A stretch of DNA of 64,000 nt from Macrophomina tecta (lineage: Eukaryota > Ascomycota > Dothideomycetes > Botryosphaeriales > Botryosphaeriaceae), in contig JAKSGN010000005.1 of NCBI GenBank assembly GCA_024180945.1, positions 1,736,001 through 1,800,000 on the forward strand, given 5' to 3'. The translations under genes and the position numbers were made by a program. A model generated the notes under the pieces. That model did no database searches, was not told the origin of the DNA, and worked only from the letters and a program-made list of their open reading frames with translations. This document shows, one piece after another, positions 23,245 through 34,708 of the stretch (position 1 is its first letter; every line of letters begins with the position of its first letter).

Positions 23245-24262
23245 ATGACTAGGCTAATTCTCTCTACCTCGTATGTCGCTGTACTTCTTTTATCTCCCGT
23301 TTACGACATAGCCTGACGCATGCCATGCCAGCAATATCATGGGCGGAGGCCCTTCCGCTATCCGTCGCAACCTAATCGAGAAATCCAACACCGAACTCAT
23401 CTCCTCCCTCCGCGCCCACTTCGCCGCCCACCAGCAATCAGCGGCACCCTCCACCAATGGCGACGCCTCATCCACACCAGCCCGCATCTCCTTTCGTGAC
23501 TGGACGACCCAGCAAGGCACCGATCTTTACATTCCCGCCATCGAGTTCTCCGACTCCGGGCTGTCAGAAGAGCGCGACGCCTACGATATAACAGTCAAAC
23601 TGTTCTACCTGCCCAACGTACCTGTCTCTCAGCGTGTAACACAAACAAGAGACGCCATCGACTTCGTACTCAAGGAGCTGCACGTCCCGTCCATCGATCT
23701 GCTGATCGTCTCGTTCCCCGGCATCGCTTTCGACGCCGACGACGAAGACTCAGATGCCGATGAGAGCGGCAGTATACCGGCGGGTGGATCAGGGTCAGAG
23801 AGCGGCATCGGTGCCGAGGACATCGACAGCATGATTGAGACCTGGTGCGCAGTGGAGAAGCTGCATGACGAAGGCCTTATCGCGAAGTTGGGATTGTCAG
23901 AATTCGGCTCGCAGAGGTTATCGCGATTCCTAAGTAAGGCGCGGGTGCGTCCAAGTGTGGATCAGATCAATGTGCGGGATTGCTGTGTCGTGCCGAAGCC
24001 ATTGATTTTGTATGCCAAGCAGGAGGGCATCGAGTTGCTGACACATAACGATTGCACGAATATTCTTCCGTCTGGTACGGTCAGGGAGCTTCTGGGCCCT
24101 GGTGAAAAGGGTGCAGGTGTGCTGGCCGGGCCAGACGGATCGAATGACGGCTTGAAGGGTGACGTAACGCCCCAGTGGGTCGTAAAGTATACGGCTGTGG
24201 TTAAGGATAGAGGTGTGGTGGAGAACAAGGGTTACTTCGCTGTGGCCGAACTCCACGATTGA
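23245..24262 (+). CDS. GCLM: Glutamate-cysteine ligase regulatory (modifier) subunit
   Basis: This aldo-keto-reductase-fold protein binds the catalytic subunit of glutamate-cysteine ligase and raises its activity in the first step of glutathione synthesis. Two exons, 23245-23270 and 23332-24262, give 318 residues. The start MTRLILSTSNIMGGGPSAIR matches the family and is only obtained by splicing the 61 bp intron. Later landmarks are the block RDAIDFVLKELHVPSIDLLIVSFPG, the AKLGLSEFGSQRL segment and GIELLTHNDCTNILP. An acidic, Ser/Gly-rich insert at about residues 145-175 looks like a disordered loop. No NADPH catalytic tetrad is expected in this subunit. Confidence 0.9.
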
Positions 24263-27200
24263 ATCGAATTTATCTTTGAGCCAAAAGAGGAGGCCCGTGA
24301 CTTCAAAGATACTCCAGTGCTGGTGCTCAGGCAGCGACTTGATATCCTTAGCCTTCCCTACTGATCAACGCGCGTCACACTTGTGGAGGGTGTTAACAAC
24401 CATCAGAGGCGCAATCCTTCAACTATTGTATAGAGCAGGCCTTTGTGATGGCTTCACTCCTTTTCATCTCTCATGTATGGAACTCTTCATAATATTCTAG
24501 TGCAGCAAATTTCCTGCTTGGTTCCGACCTGGACAAGGCTTCAAAGTAGGGTCCTCCAATCGAGTACCCATGCTGTAATAACTTCATGGAGCCATTACTG
24601 ATGAATGGGCACGTCAGCCTTGCATACGCGCCATCACTTTACAGCCATACATGAGTACCGCTGCTAGATATAAGGAGCCACAGCCAAAAGCACGCAGCCG
24701 CATTGTTGCTCGCTTACGTGGACAGACGGCATATATCTAGTGGTGCCCAGTACATCATGAAGCCTCCAGACTGAGACTCAAGGGATATTGCCTTGTTCGG
24801 AACCGTGGAATCGGTTCTCCTCTGTCACGAAGGCAAAAGACGCAATAAATCAGGGTCCTTTTATTGTGAAAAGGGTCTTCCCAGGAACCAAATAACCAGG
24901 CAAAGCATCCGCAACTTCGTGCGAGAAGTACTCCAATGACGATTACCCGCTGTGTAAGCCAGCTACGGAGCCATTCCTCTACTTGAAGGGCTTCAAGTAA
25001 AAGCAGCCAACAATACCAAGCTTACGAAGAATCGATATCACCTAGATTCTTCCTGAACTACAAGCTTCGGGACTTAACCCCTGTATTCGATGTCAGCGGA
25101 CTGAGGTGTCGGATTATCCTGACATGCCAGCTGTTATCATGCCTTGCGGCAAGCGTGCGGTCACCTCAATCGGGTACGCTTCGCACCTCACGAGTTGCCT
25201 TCTGGCAAGCCAAAGACGCGGGGCGATCTCGTTTCTTCATCAATGCAGATGTTCTTGCGCCATTGCCTAAAGGAAACAGGACATATTTGCACGATCTGTT
25301 TCAAACATATGTTCTTGCTGAGGCCTTTTCCGTTCCCGACAAGGTGAGTGCTCGGAGTCTAGAAATACCCTCGCAAATCATGCCTGTCCAGGCTATGATT
25401 TTCCCCAGGCCAGATTTGGGATGGTGTTGTCTTGAAAGGAACACATACCTCACACATTCCAAAAGTATCGAAGGGAAGAATGTCGACGAACTTATGGGAG
25501 TGCAAAAGCATTGCATTGGGCAGAAGCCGAGGCTTGTTGGAACCAAGCTCACTGACTATGAAGAGTGTGGAATAATTCTCATTTTCCCATCCAGAATATG
25601 GGGATAACGGATCACCATTATCCTTGGACATAATTCGTAAGTACTGAGACGGCATACCTGCCGCAAAAACAGCACCCCGTTTACTTCTCAGCTCAAAGCC
25701 AATTCAGATGCCCGTACACCTTCAAAAGGAAACAGAGACACACCCAATTTGAACAAACAATGAGCACTCGGGGAATTCTTTAGAATGTGAGGCCCGAACA
25801 GGTCGAAGGGACCGAACATCGGAATCTCCTGAACAAGTCCCTGGACTCTGTGTAGATACGGCGAATCAGTCAATGCAGTATATCGCGGATTAAATCCGCC
25901 ATACTTGCGTGAAACCATAGTTCCCACGGCTATCCGCGTCAAAGTTCCAGAAAAGTGCAGCCGGCAACCACTGCTCTGAAGTAGACCAAAGATCCGGAGA
26001 CCATGGTGATCAGATCTCCGAGACTGATTGCGAATCTGACGACGAGAAGAGGCATCATACAATAGCCCCTTCACAAAGAGGCGCAGAGACGAAAAGATGT
26101 ATCAGCTTGACAGAAAAGCCATATCAAGGGTTTCTAGAAGGATCCTTTACAATGATGCTGAGAGGGGCTGAACATCTGATATCGGTGAATGATTGAAGAA
26201 CAAGCTAAACTGCGGCAGTCCATATATCATAAGATCCTTGCTCTCGTCCCTGGGACCAATTGGCCTTAACAGAGTTCATTGAGCATTCCTTTTTCGTACA
26301 TCTGCAGAGTGGTGCTCAGTCCTTACTGTGCAGTACTTGAGGACCCGGAAAACGCTTCCCCATGGTATGTACTATCATCACACGGAGACGCCAGGAAGCC
26401 GTGCACCGAGGTCGGCATATTCTATGGCTTGTCCATTCGTTTCAGTTTTGTGGTCCCCCAGGTTCAGGCGGACAACTCCATGCATGAAGTGGAAAGAAGA
26501 AGCCCTATTCTTCATGCAGGGATACCGCCATTTCATAGTAATCGGTCCTTTGATAGAGGGCTGCCCCATTCAGAAGTCACTAGTCTACACCGGACAAGTG
26601 GCTTGTGCGTCGATGTTCAGGCACATTTGCACAGCACCCGCACTTTGCCGACCAATCAGCGCACATCACTGACCGCTACATCTCAGCATCGCCTCTGTCG
26701 AGCATTCGTGGACCACTAAAATTGCTCCTGAATATACGAGAAAAAGCGTCAATCCCTTCTATTGGTTTCTGTTAGTCTGTCCGGCATAACAAAAACGATT
26801 CTCAGTACATCCAACGTGGGCGTCGCCGATTCGCTAGCGTGCAATGCGCTTCTCATCCAAAAAAAAAAAAAAAAAAAAAAGCCTCGTCTGTTCCCCGAGC
26901 TTGTCGATCTCGCAGAAGCTTTTTGTCAGCCCCATGACTCGGGCCTCCCGATCTTCCGCGGTGTGCGCCTGGCCATACGAACACACATCAACCCACCCGT
27001 GGTCCGGCATCCCGCCACCGAATCCGCAAAGGTACTACGGGCTTCTTTGTGTGGCGTTAATCTGGGGATCTTATCGGTCTGGCCCCGTTCTCGAACTCTT
27101 CTCCTGCATCAATCCCCACTGGGGGACGGAGACGCCGTACCTGAAGCTCCCACGCCATTGAGCACTCGGTGGGGCCTATACGAGCGTTGATGCAAGAGAC

Positions 27201-27623
27201 CGATCTTGGAGAAAAGCCTCCGATGCTCTCCCAAGGTACAGTATGAGCTCCAAGCTGCCGCACTGTGCTCCTATCGCCTGTAAAGTCTAGTAGATCAGCA
27301 AGTTGCCGAGCCTGTTATCCCATTACTTTGCACGAAAGTTGAGCTCGGAATGCAGTGGAGTTCAGTCGGGGATCTGCAGGCCGGGCCTCAAGGCTGAGCT
27401 CCAAGCGATCATGGCGATGCAAGTGCCCACCGCTCGGACACCAAAGACGGCGCCGGCATTCAGCCCAGCAGGCACATGGGAGTCAGCTCATTGACCGCGA
27501 CTTGGGAGTTAAAAGCCTCCGAACCCAACTCACTCGTGTTTAAGAGGGCGTGCAAGAACTTTCTTCATCGCAACCATCAATCACACTCCGAGCAGTACAG
27601 CTGGTTGATACATATATCTCACC
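24263..27623. other. Gene-poor intergenic block
   Basis: 3.4 kb with no supported gene. It includes a 22-base A run (26859-26880). Several frames of 60-150 codons occur on both strands, for example plus 25155-25607 and minus 25688-26074. They have fairly ordinary amino-acid composition, but I find no domain, no convincing exon chain and no recognisable start context, so they may be relics of a decayed gene or element. The last 80 bp are the 5' leader of ecm33. Confidence 0.5.
26859..26880 (+). repeat. Poly(A) run, 22 nt
   Basis: The longest homopolymer in the window, in intergenic DNA about 740 bp upstream of ecm33. It generates a poly-lysine open frame that is not a gene. Confidence 0.9.
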
Positions 27624-29136
27624 ATGGTCTACTCAACTAAGCTCCGGTCTATTGCCGCTTCTGGCTTGCTCGTCGGCGCCGCTGCCGCTGCTGGTAAGTG
27701 GCTTGCTCAACTACACGCCCAACAACAAGCGACTCTGACACGAAAAAGACTGCTCGGCCCCTGAGGGCGGCATCCTTACCGTCGGTATTGAGGAGGCCCT
27801 TGACTTGGCTTCTTGCAAGACCTTTGAGGGCAGCATCGCCATCTCCAAGGATGTCTGGGATTCCATCTCACTTGATGGCATTGAGGAGATCACTGGCTCC
27901 CTCACCATCGAGGAGGGCGCTGAGACCCTGACCTACTTCTCCGCCGACAGCCTGACCTCGGTCGGAGGCCTCGAGCTGTCCGAGGCTTCTCTCCTCACCG
28001 GCTTTGACTTGCCGTCCCTGACCAAGGTCGAGTCTCTCAGCCTGTCTTCTCTTCCTCTGCTGTGGGAGGTGGATTTTGGCAGCAGCATTGAGGAGTGCTC
28101 TTCCGTCGAGATCCGGGACACCTACCTCACCAGCCTCGAGCTTGATGTCGCCCAGCCCGAGAAGATCATCATCGAGGAAAACGACTTCCTTTGGTCTGTC
28201 AGCATCTCCTCGACTACCGTCACTGAGGAGATCTCTATTGGCGGAAACACCAACGCCGTCGACATCAGCTTTCCTCAACTTGAGTCGGCTAAGCAGATCA
28301 CCATCTCCAACGCCACTGGTCTCTCCTTCCCCGCTCTGACCAGCATTGACGAGTCCATCACCATCACTGACAGCTACCTCGAGACCTTCGACTTCTCCAC
28401 CCTGGAGACCATTGGCGGCTCACTCGAGATCAGCGGTGTCTGGGACTTGAGCTCCCTCTCCCTCTCCTCCCTCAAGTCCGTCGGCGGTGACCTCAAGATC
28501 TCCGATTGCGGCTTCTCCAGCCTCAGCTTCGAGAGCCTCGAAACCGTCACTGGTGACCTCTCCTTCGACATCTCCACCCTTGAGGAGTACACCTTCGACG
28601 CTCTTACCGAGGTCGGCGGCTCTTGGGAGGTTGCCGGCGCCGAGGGCGCCCAGCTCAGCTGCTCCGACCTCTCCTCCATCGTCAAGGGCGGCGTGAACTG
28701 CGGCACCAGTGATGAGCCCACCACTCCCCCTGCCGCTGCCGAGAGCACCCTGGTCCGCTCGACCCCTGTGCTGTCCGTTCCTACCAACATCGCCTCTACA
28801 CCGGTGCTTTCCATCCCCGCCGTCTCCATCCCGACCGTCGTCACTCCGCTGACCCCGACCACCCCCGGCGGCGCGGTCATCACCCCCAAGCCCTCCGCCT
28901 CTTCCGTCATCTACTCGACCTCGTACTCGCTCGAGACCGAGACCACGACCTACGGCAACGGCAGCGCCGTCACCTTCACCAGCTACGAGCCCGTCGCCAC
29001 CGTCCCGGTCGCCGGCACTCCCGCTGCCACTCCCAGCGTCCCCGTCACGCCCTTCACTGGCAAGGCTTCGGCTCTGTCACCGATGGCTGGTGTTGTCGGC
29101 CTGATCTCTGCCGCTGTGATGTTCTGCCTCCTATAA
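27624..29136 (+). CDS. ecm33: GPI-anchored cell wall organisation protein Ecm33
   Basis: Ecm33 is a GPI-anchored protein of the plasma membrane and wall, needed for normal wall architecture and morphology. Two exons, 27624-27693 and 27749-29136, encode 485 residues. The N terminus (about 1-22) is an Ala-rich signal peptide, and the start sits in a good context, CACCATGG. Residues about 28-360 are two receptor-L-type domains made of leucine-rich solenoid repeats (GSLTIEE, GGLELSE, GGDLKIS). Then comes a Pro/Ser/Thr-rich stalk (about 370-460) suited to O-glycosylation, and a hydrophobic C-terminal tail (MAGVVGLISAAVMFCLL) serving as GPI signal. A second, damaged locus of the same family lies at about 31.9-32.8 kb on the other strand. 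Confidence 0.93.
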
Positions 29137-29387
29137 AGAGGGATTGACGGAATCCCTTGTATGACCATGAAAGGATTGAAAATGTAATGTCTGTATGTAA
29201 TGTACCGTTTATGTAAATAGTTATGAAGATGTCACACATCTACTCCCATCCGTCTTCATGCTCCAAGCCGCTGCGACATGAAATATTACTGCGAAGCTCT
29301 CCCCATCAACACCACACTGTCACAAAGCGTATCCTGTCACAACACTCACAAAGCAAGAAGACCGTATCCACCTAACTATCGCCCGCC

Positions 29388-31244
29388 TCACGCCTCCTCC
29401 CGCTCCCCTTCCTCTTCCACAATCGTCACATCCAACCCCTCCCTCACACACCTGACCGGCCACGCCGCCGCGCCCTTCCACTCCTGTGCCGCCCCCTCCG
29501 CCCCCTCCAACCCCGTCACCACGAGCTCCACTACCGCCCTCGCCCACCCATCCACATGCAGTCGCCGCCCCTCGCACACATGCACAAATGCTACAAAATG
29601 CGCCAACACGGCCAGCGCGCCCGGCTCGCCGCTCTCCATCAATTCCAGATAAGTTGCCGGCACCTGCATGGTCCAGGCCCAGACGCGGCCGGGGCGGCGG
29701 CGGCGGTCGGGCGCGCGAACGAGCGCGTAGACGTGGTGGAGGGCGTCGATGGCGAGGACGAGGGCGGTGCGGATCGCGAGCTGGGTGGAGTGGTAGGCGC
29801 GGGCCAGGCCGAGGAGCGTTTCGAGGCGCGTTATGAACTATTAGTATAAGGGAGGGGAATTTTAGTTCTCAGGGATGATGTGGGATGAGCGGTGGGGAGA
29901 CTGACCGGTCCGGTGGGCGAGGGATCCGGGTCAGCGGGCATGAGGAGGACGTCGAGCGGGCTTCGGGTCACCCATTGCCAGGCTGGTCGGCTTTGGATGA
30001 TGCTGCGGCCGCCTTTTTGTTTTCGGAGCGAGAGGCCGAATGTGTTAGCTAATTTTGTTTCCCCTCTTATCCTTTCATTTTGATGGCTTTGAAAATATGC
30101 GTAGATGAGACGCTGGAAGTTTGGAGTAGCCGCAGCTCGGCCTAGAGGCGCGGTCCATACATACCCTGTGAAAGGAGGAAAGCCTGGATGATATCACTCA
30201 TAGTCACGGGCATTCCATTTCGGTACTGGTCGGAAATCGAGAAGGTCTTGCGGCCAAAGATCAGAGTGGTCAGCAAGAAAGCGGCAGGGCAGCTCTCTTC
30301 GTCGATGGATGCGAGCTGCTCCGTGAACGAGCTGATGGCCATGCTCTCATGCCGTGTCGATGCTATTTGATAGGTCTCGCGCTGATCGGGATTGGCGTGC
30401 GCATATAGTAGAGCTGAGAGGGCAAGCAGGCCGTGCATCAGAGATTTCTGCGGTGCTGTTCAGCGGAAGCAAATGGGAGGGGCAGAGAGACGGGACTGAC
30501 ATTCGTATAGGCCAGCTTTGGTACCTCGTCTCTCCAAATCTTGGCATCTTCTTCTGCGCTGCAGAGCTCAAGGTGGCCCGTAGAGCAGTAGTATTGCAGG
30601 AGACGTAGGTCTTGCAACCACTCGTCAGAGGAGATCAGCCCCGACGATTGAGGGGAGAGCCCGGCAGCGTCGGGGCTGTCTTGAATAGACTGCGGAGTCT
30701 TTGAATTGCGTTGGTCTCGCTCAAGCGCTTCGAGCTCCTTTGTTAGGTCATCGAGTAGCCCCCTTACTGTCGTGGCTCTATCCTGGACACAATTGACGGA
30801 AGACTTTGCTTGAGGTTCGGCTTCACTAGGAGTTGCTCTACGTATTCTTGAAAGGTCTTCTCGTGTACCTTCGGAAAATGGACTGTCTTTGAGGGTCGGG
30901 GGGCCTGCGAGAAGCAAGGCCGTGGCTGGAGAAATTGCCAGACTGCACTCGGTGCGGCGGCGGACGCAGTTACCGCATGGCCGCTGTTCGTCGCACTATA
31001 AATGACCGATAAGAGTACTGCAAGCCGCAGAGACCGGACGGGAATAAATGGGAAAGGCGGGAAACCTTGAATACAACATCCCTTCCTATACGTAGAAAAA
31101 GGGATAGCCGAGGGTGGCATGAATAATTACAGGGGTGCAACTTGAGCAATGCTACGTACACACCTTTACATGGCGCCTCTTGCATCGCATGCAGCCGCCG
31201 CGGGATTTTCTGTGGCTACTCCGTGTCGCTTTGGGCTTCAACAT
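29388..31244 (-). CDS. Zn(II)2Cys6 transcription factor, Upc2-like
   Basis: A nuclear fungal binuclear-zinc-cluster regulator. Five exons, 31164-31244, 30501-30995, 30165-30447, 29906-30048 and 29388-29837, join to 483 residues. The zinc cluster uses Cys18, Cys21, Cys28, Cys34, Cys37 and Cys44; a 168 bp phase-0 intron falls between the Lys and the third Cys, a common intron position in this family. The middle holds the block DLRLLQYYCSTGHLELCS and LMHGLLALSALLYAHANPD, typical of the fungal-specific factor domain of sterol-uptake-control (Upc2-like) proteins, but this does not prove a sterol role. The target is unknown. It is convergent with ecm33 (251 bp apart) and lies just downstream of the damaged Ecm33-like locus in the same orientation. 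Confidence 0.85.
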
Positions 31245-31942
31245 GATACTCTGAGCGAAGAGGCGGAGCTGTCAGAAGTGAGGTTGGGATCGGGGCGCCC
31301 GGGCGCCACGAGTCACTGCTTGTATGTGGCGGAGCTTATCATGAGCATCCAATCAACGCTGTCGGAAAGCGAACCCGTATCCGATATATACCTACCGCAG
31401 AGGTTCTGTGCTTGAACTTGGATGAGGTGACCTTAACCCTGCAGATAAATCAAGAACCACTCCCAAAGTTTGTTCCACTCGGTTTGCCTGCAATGCGAAA
31501 TGCTCCATTCCATTCTTGCAAGACAGCAACAGCACCATCCGCGAATTTGTCGTTATCATGAGCCCAAGTAGTATGGGGCGCTTTCTTGAAGTATCATTAA
31601 CTTCTAATTATAAGCGTTTGAGTGGCCAGTATTCTTCAGTTTTCAACGATCCATCGCCCTCCGCACCCATAGTACACAACTTTTTCCCTCCTCCCTCCAA
31701 CCTTACCTATCTTCTGCATCATCTCTCGGTGCATATCCCCCATGAATTCCGACCCCCTCCGATTATGATCCCCCTCCATCTCTACCGACGCAAACCTTTG
31801 CTACTCCGGCCTCGGATTCTCCAGCTCCGCGATCTGCGCACTGGTATCCAAATGCTGGTCTCTCCCCAACACCCTCATCCCTCTTTGTTCCTGTGTACTG
31901 TCTGTAAACATGGGCTCAGCAGACCCGGTCGACACGGTTCCC
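31245..31942. other. Intergenic, promoter of the Upc2-like regulator
   Basis: About 700 bp. It must contain the 5' region of the Zn2Cys6 gene (minus strand) and the 3' flank of the Ecm33-like locus. The 181-codon plus-strand frame at 31516-32061 is Pro/Leu-rich and overlaps the Ecm33-like exon antisense, so I reject it. Confidence 0.5.
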
Positions 31943-32790
31943 CTACTCTTCTCGGGCTTCGACTTCAACAGCGAAATTCAGCCTCTCCCAATTCCAAGCC
32001 CCCGTACCCTCTTGCAGCCGGGGCGGCGCGTTTCCAGCGGAGTCGGAATAGCTCAGGATGAGGGATCCGTTTATTGTCATGTTCGAGTTAAACTCAGAAC
32101 TACTGGCGTATCAGTGTTGCTCACTTTCGAAACGCGGTTTCTGCTTTACCTCACGTCTCCTTCGAATATGACATCTCTGCCAAAGTATTCCAGAGCCTGG
32201 TATATGAGCTCGAGAAACTCGAGGTGATCTGCCGACACCCAGAAACCGCCACCAATGGCGGTCATGGAAGGGAGGGCAATGCCCGCCATGTCGGGATTTC
32301 CTTGAATGATGACGTTTCCCCTTACCCTTGCCATATATGGGAGGTTCACTGTTCCTATCACGGGGTTTCCGGGATCTGGACGCTTTCGTTCACAGAGCAA
32401 TTCGGAATCCAGAGCGGTTCGAGCTTGGGATTCTCGGTAATCGACAAGGGCGTAAGACCAGAGCTGGGTTTCAGCCTCGAACTATTGAATCTGGTCAGCT
32501 CCGGGCAGTTGGCTAACGAAATAGCCGAATTGCCGGCAAAATACAAGAAGTCAATGGGTCCCGGGGTCCCCCCCCCGGGGACTCATACAGTCGAAAAGCT
32601 TAACGGCCTGATAATCTGGTGTGCCTCCCTAAAGCCAGTTAGGCAAATTGGAGATACATGAAAAAACCAGCCCGTCGATATACTCGAGATCATCCATCCA
32701 TAGGGTGCTGAGATTGGGCATATCCGTTGCGTAAATACTGCCAAAGGTACCACATCGGGAGAGAGACTCTGGAGGCTTCAGTCGGAGGAA
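31943..32790 (-). pseudogene. Probable broken Ecm33-like (receptor L-domain) gene
   Basis: The minus strand carries pieces of a receptor-L-domain protein in more than one frame. From 5' to 3' they are a segment with NLSTLWMDDLEYIDGL (about 32.75 kb), one with ISLANCPELTRFNSS, one with VRGNVIIQGNPDMAGIALPS, and a last exon (31943-32102) with NMTINGSLILSY. The last two join cleanly through a 47 bp intron (32103-32149). The middle pieces do not join: frame changes are needed near a G run at about 32571-32580 (C run on plus) and near a short C run at about 32375. I see no signal peptide upstream and no GPI tail. This could be a decayed paralogue of ecm33 or a real gene with homopolymer sequencing errors; the boundaries are approximate. 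Confidence 0.5.
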
Positions 32791-33257
32791 TCGATGTGAA
32801 TGCGGAGCTGGTACAGCGTGACGCTTTTCTTTTCTTTTCTTTTTTTTTTTTAAGTTTTTATTTAATTATTATTTTTTCCAATTCCCACCAAGTTCGCTGT
32901 GCCTGAGCCCTTTCCCGGCGAAGCTCTCGGTCCATGATGGTCACTGATTGTGCTTCAATTTGGCGTCGCCGTTGGAGATCCCATTGATTCGGGGTTGCGC
33001 GGCGCAGTAGCAGCTTCCGCTCCTCTCGAAGGGAGAGGGAGCTCCGATGAAAGACGAAAAGGCGGCGGTAGGTTGGCAGGATGACAGGGTGAAGTAAGAG
33101 AGTGACCTCAGGTGTGGCCGGGATGCGACACCAGCACATGACGCAATTTAGCCGACCTTCTCCCGAGACGCGCTCTCTTCAGCCCGCGACGCTTCTCCGC
33201 CGCTCGACTCGCATCCGCACCGCACGCCAACCTTCTTTCCCCACACACGCCGCAACC
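32791..33257. promoter_or_regulatory. Upstream region of rtf2
   Basis: About 470 bp with a T-rich tract at about 32825-32876, then the 5' leader of rtf2. The region is head to head with the Ecm33-like locus. A 93-codon frame on the minus strand is not supported by any domain. Confidence 0.45.
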
Positions 33258-34292
33258 ATGGGCAACGACGGTGGCAGGTAAGCCTGCGCTCTTCTCTCTC
33301 TCTCACCCATTTCTCTCACAGCCTTCTCACCATTCCTCCCGCCGACAGCATCCCGACCCGCCGCGAGCTCGTCAAAGAAGCCGCGCGCAACCCTACGACC
33401 GCCGAGCTCAAGCAGGCCGCGCAAGAGCAGGAAACGCACCACTGGACGACGGACCCGCTCTCAAACAAGCCGCTCGCGCGGCCTATCGTCTCGGACGCGC
33501 ACGGCCGTCTCTACAACAAGGACTCGATCATCGAGCACCTGCTGCCGGCCGCCGACCCGGACGACGGCGCCGCGCTCCAGCGCAAGCGCGACAACGAGGA
33601 GCGCGTGCTCAAAGGGGCTGTCAAGAGCCTAAAAGACGTCGTCGAGGTGCGGTTCGAGGTCGAAGAGGAGGGGGGTGCGCGCGAGAAGTGGATCTGCCCG
33701 GTGACAAGGGAGGCCCTCGGGCCTGGCGCGAAGGCCGTGTATGTCGTGCCGTGTGGGCATGCGTTTAGGGCGGAGGTGATCAAGGAGGCGGGCGGAGAGG
33801 GGACGTGTTTGCAGGTGAGTTGCTGGCGCCGGGGAGGATTGGGAGGGGTGGCGAGCGCGGCTAATGCGGGGACGATAGTGCAATGAGGCGTATGCCCCGA
33901 ACGATGTCATCCCGATTATACCGACGAGCGAGGAGGATATCGCGAGGTTGCAGCTCCGTGTTAAGACGCTAAATGAGAAGGGATTGACGCACTCACTGAA
34001 AAAGGTGGGCGGGAAGAAGAAGAGGAAGAATGTTGAGAGTGAGGAGAAGGCAGAGGAGAAAAAGAAAGAGAAGAAGGCGGCGGCGGCGTCGGATGGCATC
34101 AAGAACTCGGCTACCGCGTCGCTTACTGCGAGGGTTCTGGCCGAGCAGGAGGAGCGGAAGAAGCGCCGGAAGCTCGAAAATAATGACAACCTGAAGAGCT
34201 TGTTCTCTGCGAAGGAGTCGACCGGAACAAAGGGCAAGAACAGCGACTTCATGTCACGTGGCTTTGATATCCCGGCGCAGGCCAAACGTTAA
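33258..34292 (+). CDS. RTF2: Replication termination factor 2 (Rtf2)
   Basis: Rtf2 acts at stalled replication forks; in fission yeast it stabilises forks paused at the RTS1 barrier and also affects splicing. Three exons, 33258-33277, 33349-33814 and 33879-34292, give 299 residues. The start MGNDGGSIPTRRELVKEAAR is the family signature. A C2HC2 RING-like domain lies at about residues 105-190: ICPVTREAL, then VPCGHAF, then a CNEAYAPNDVIPI block reached only after the second intron. The C terminus (from about residue 205) is Lys/Glu-rich and basic, consistent with nuclear localisation, and ends near SRGFDIPAQAKR. The gene converges on the dehydrogenase at 34709-35818. Confidence 0.93.
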
Positions 34293-34708
34293 ATTTGACA
34301 AGCAACAGACTGGAAAGTACAGACCGCATTGCAGGCGTTTGGCTAAAGGGGATTCACGGAATAGTAGGTCACTTTGAAAATACCCGGCGAATGGAGTCAT
34401 CAATTTCTACTGATTTTCCGCTCTCTTCCCATTCTAATATTTGCATAGGGCGCTGCTTCAGATTCTTGGCTTAGTGGGAGTCTGGGTCATTGAGGAGCTG
34501 GTGTTTTGTAAGCTGAGTGCGCTGCTTTGACAGCGAAGAAATACCCTGGCACACAATATCAACTGGTAAAAAGCAAAAATGGCACATTATTGAGGTCTTT
34601 GACATTTTCCTTTTTTTGAAAATTTCTCTTCATCTCTTCATGACTCTTTCCAATCACGGACTTTGCGAGGGCTGAGGAAGGTAAGTGTGAGAAAGATGAC
34701 CTTCTAAC
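34293..34708. other. Convergent 3' intergenic region
   Basis: 416 bp between the stop codons of rtf2 (+) and the dehydrogenase (-). AT-richer than the flanking genes. A possible alternative last exon of the dehydrogenase lies at 34638-34671 (see findings). Confidence 0.5.

Noticed and set aside
26762..27190. Frame containing poly-lysine
   Set aside because: The Lys run is the 22-base intergenic A tract; no domain elsewhere in the frame.
31516..32061. 181-codon plus-strand frame
   Set aside because: Overlaps antisense the last exon of the Ecm33-like locus, which has family features; the frame itself has none.
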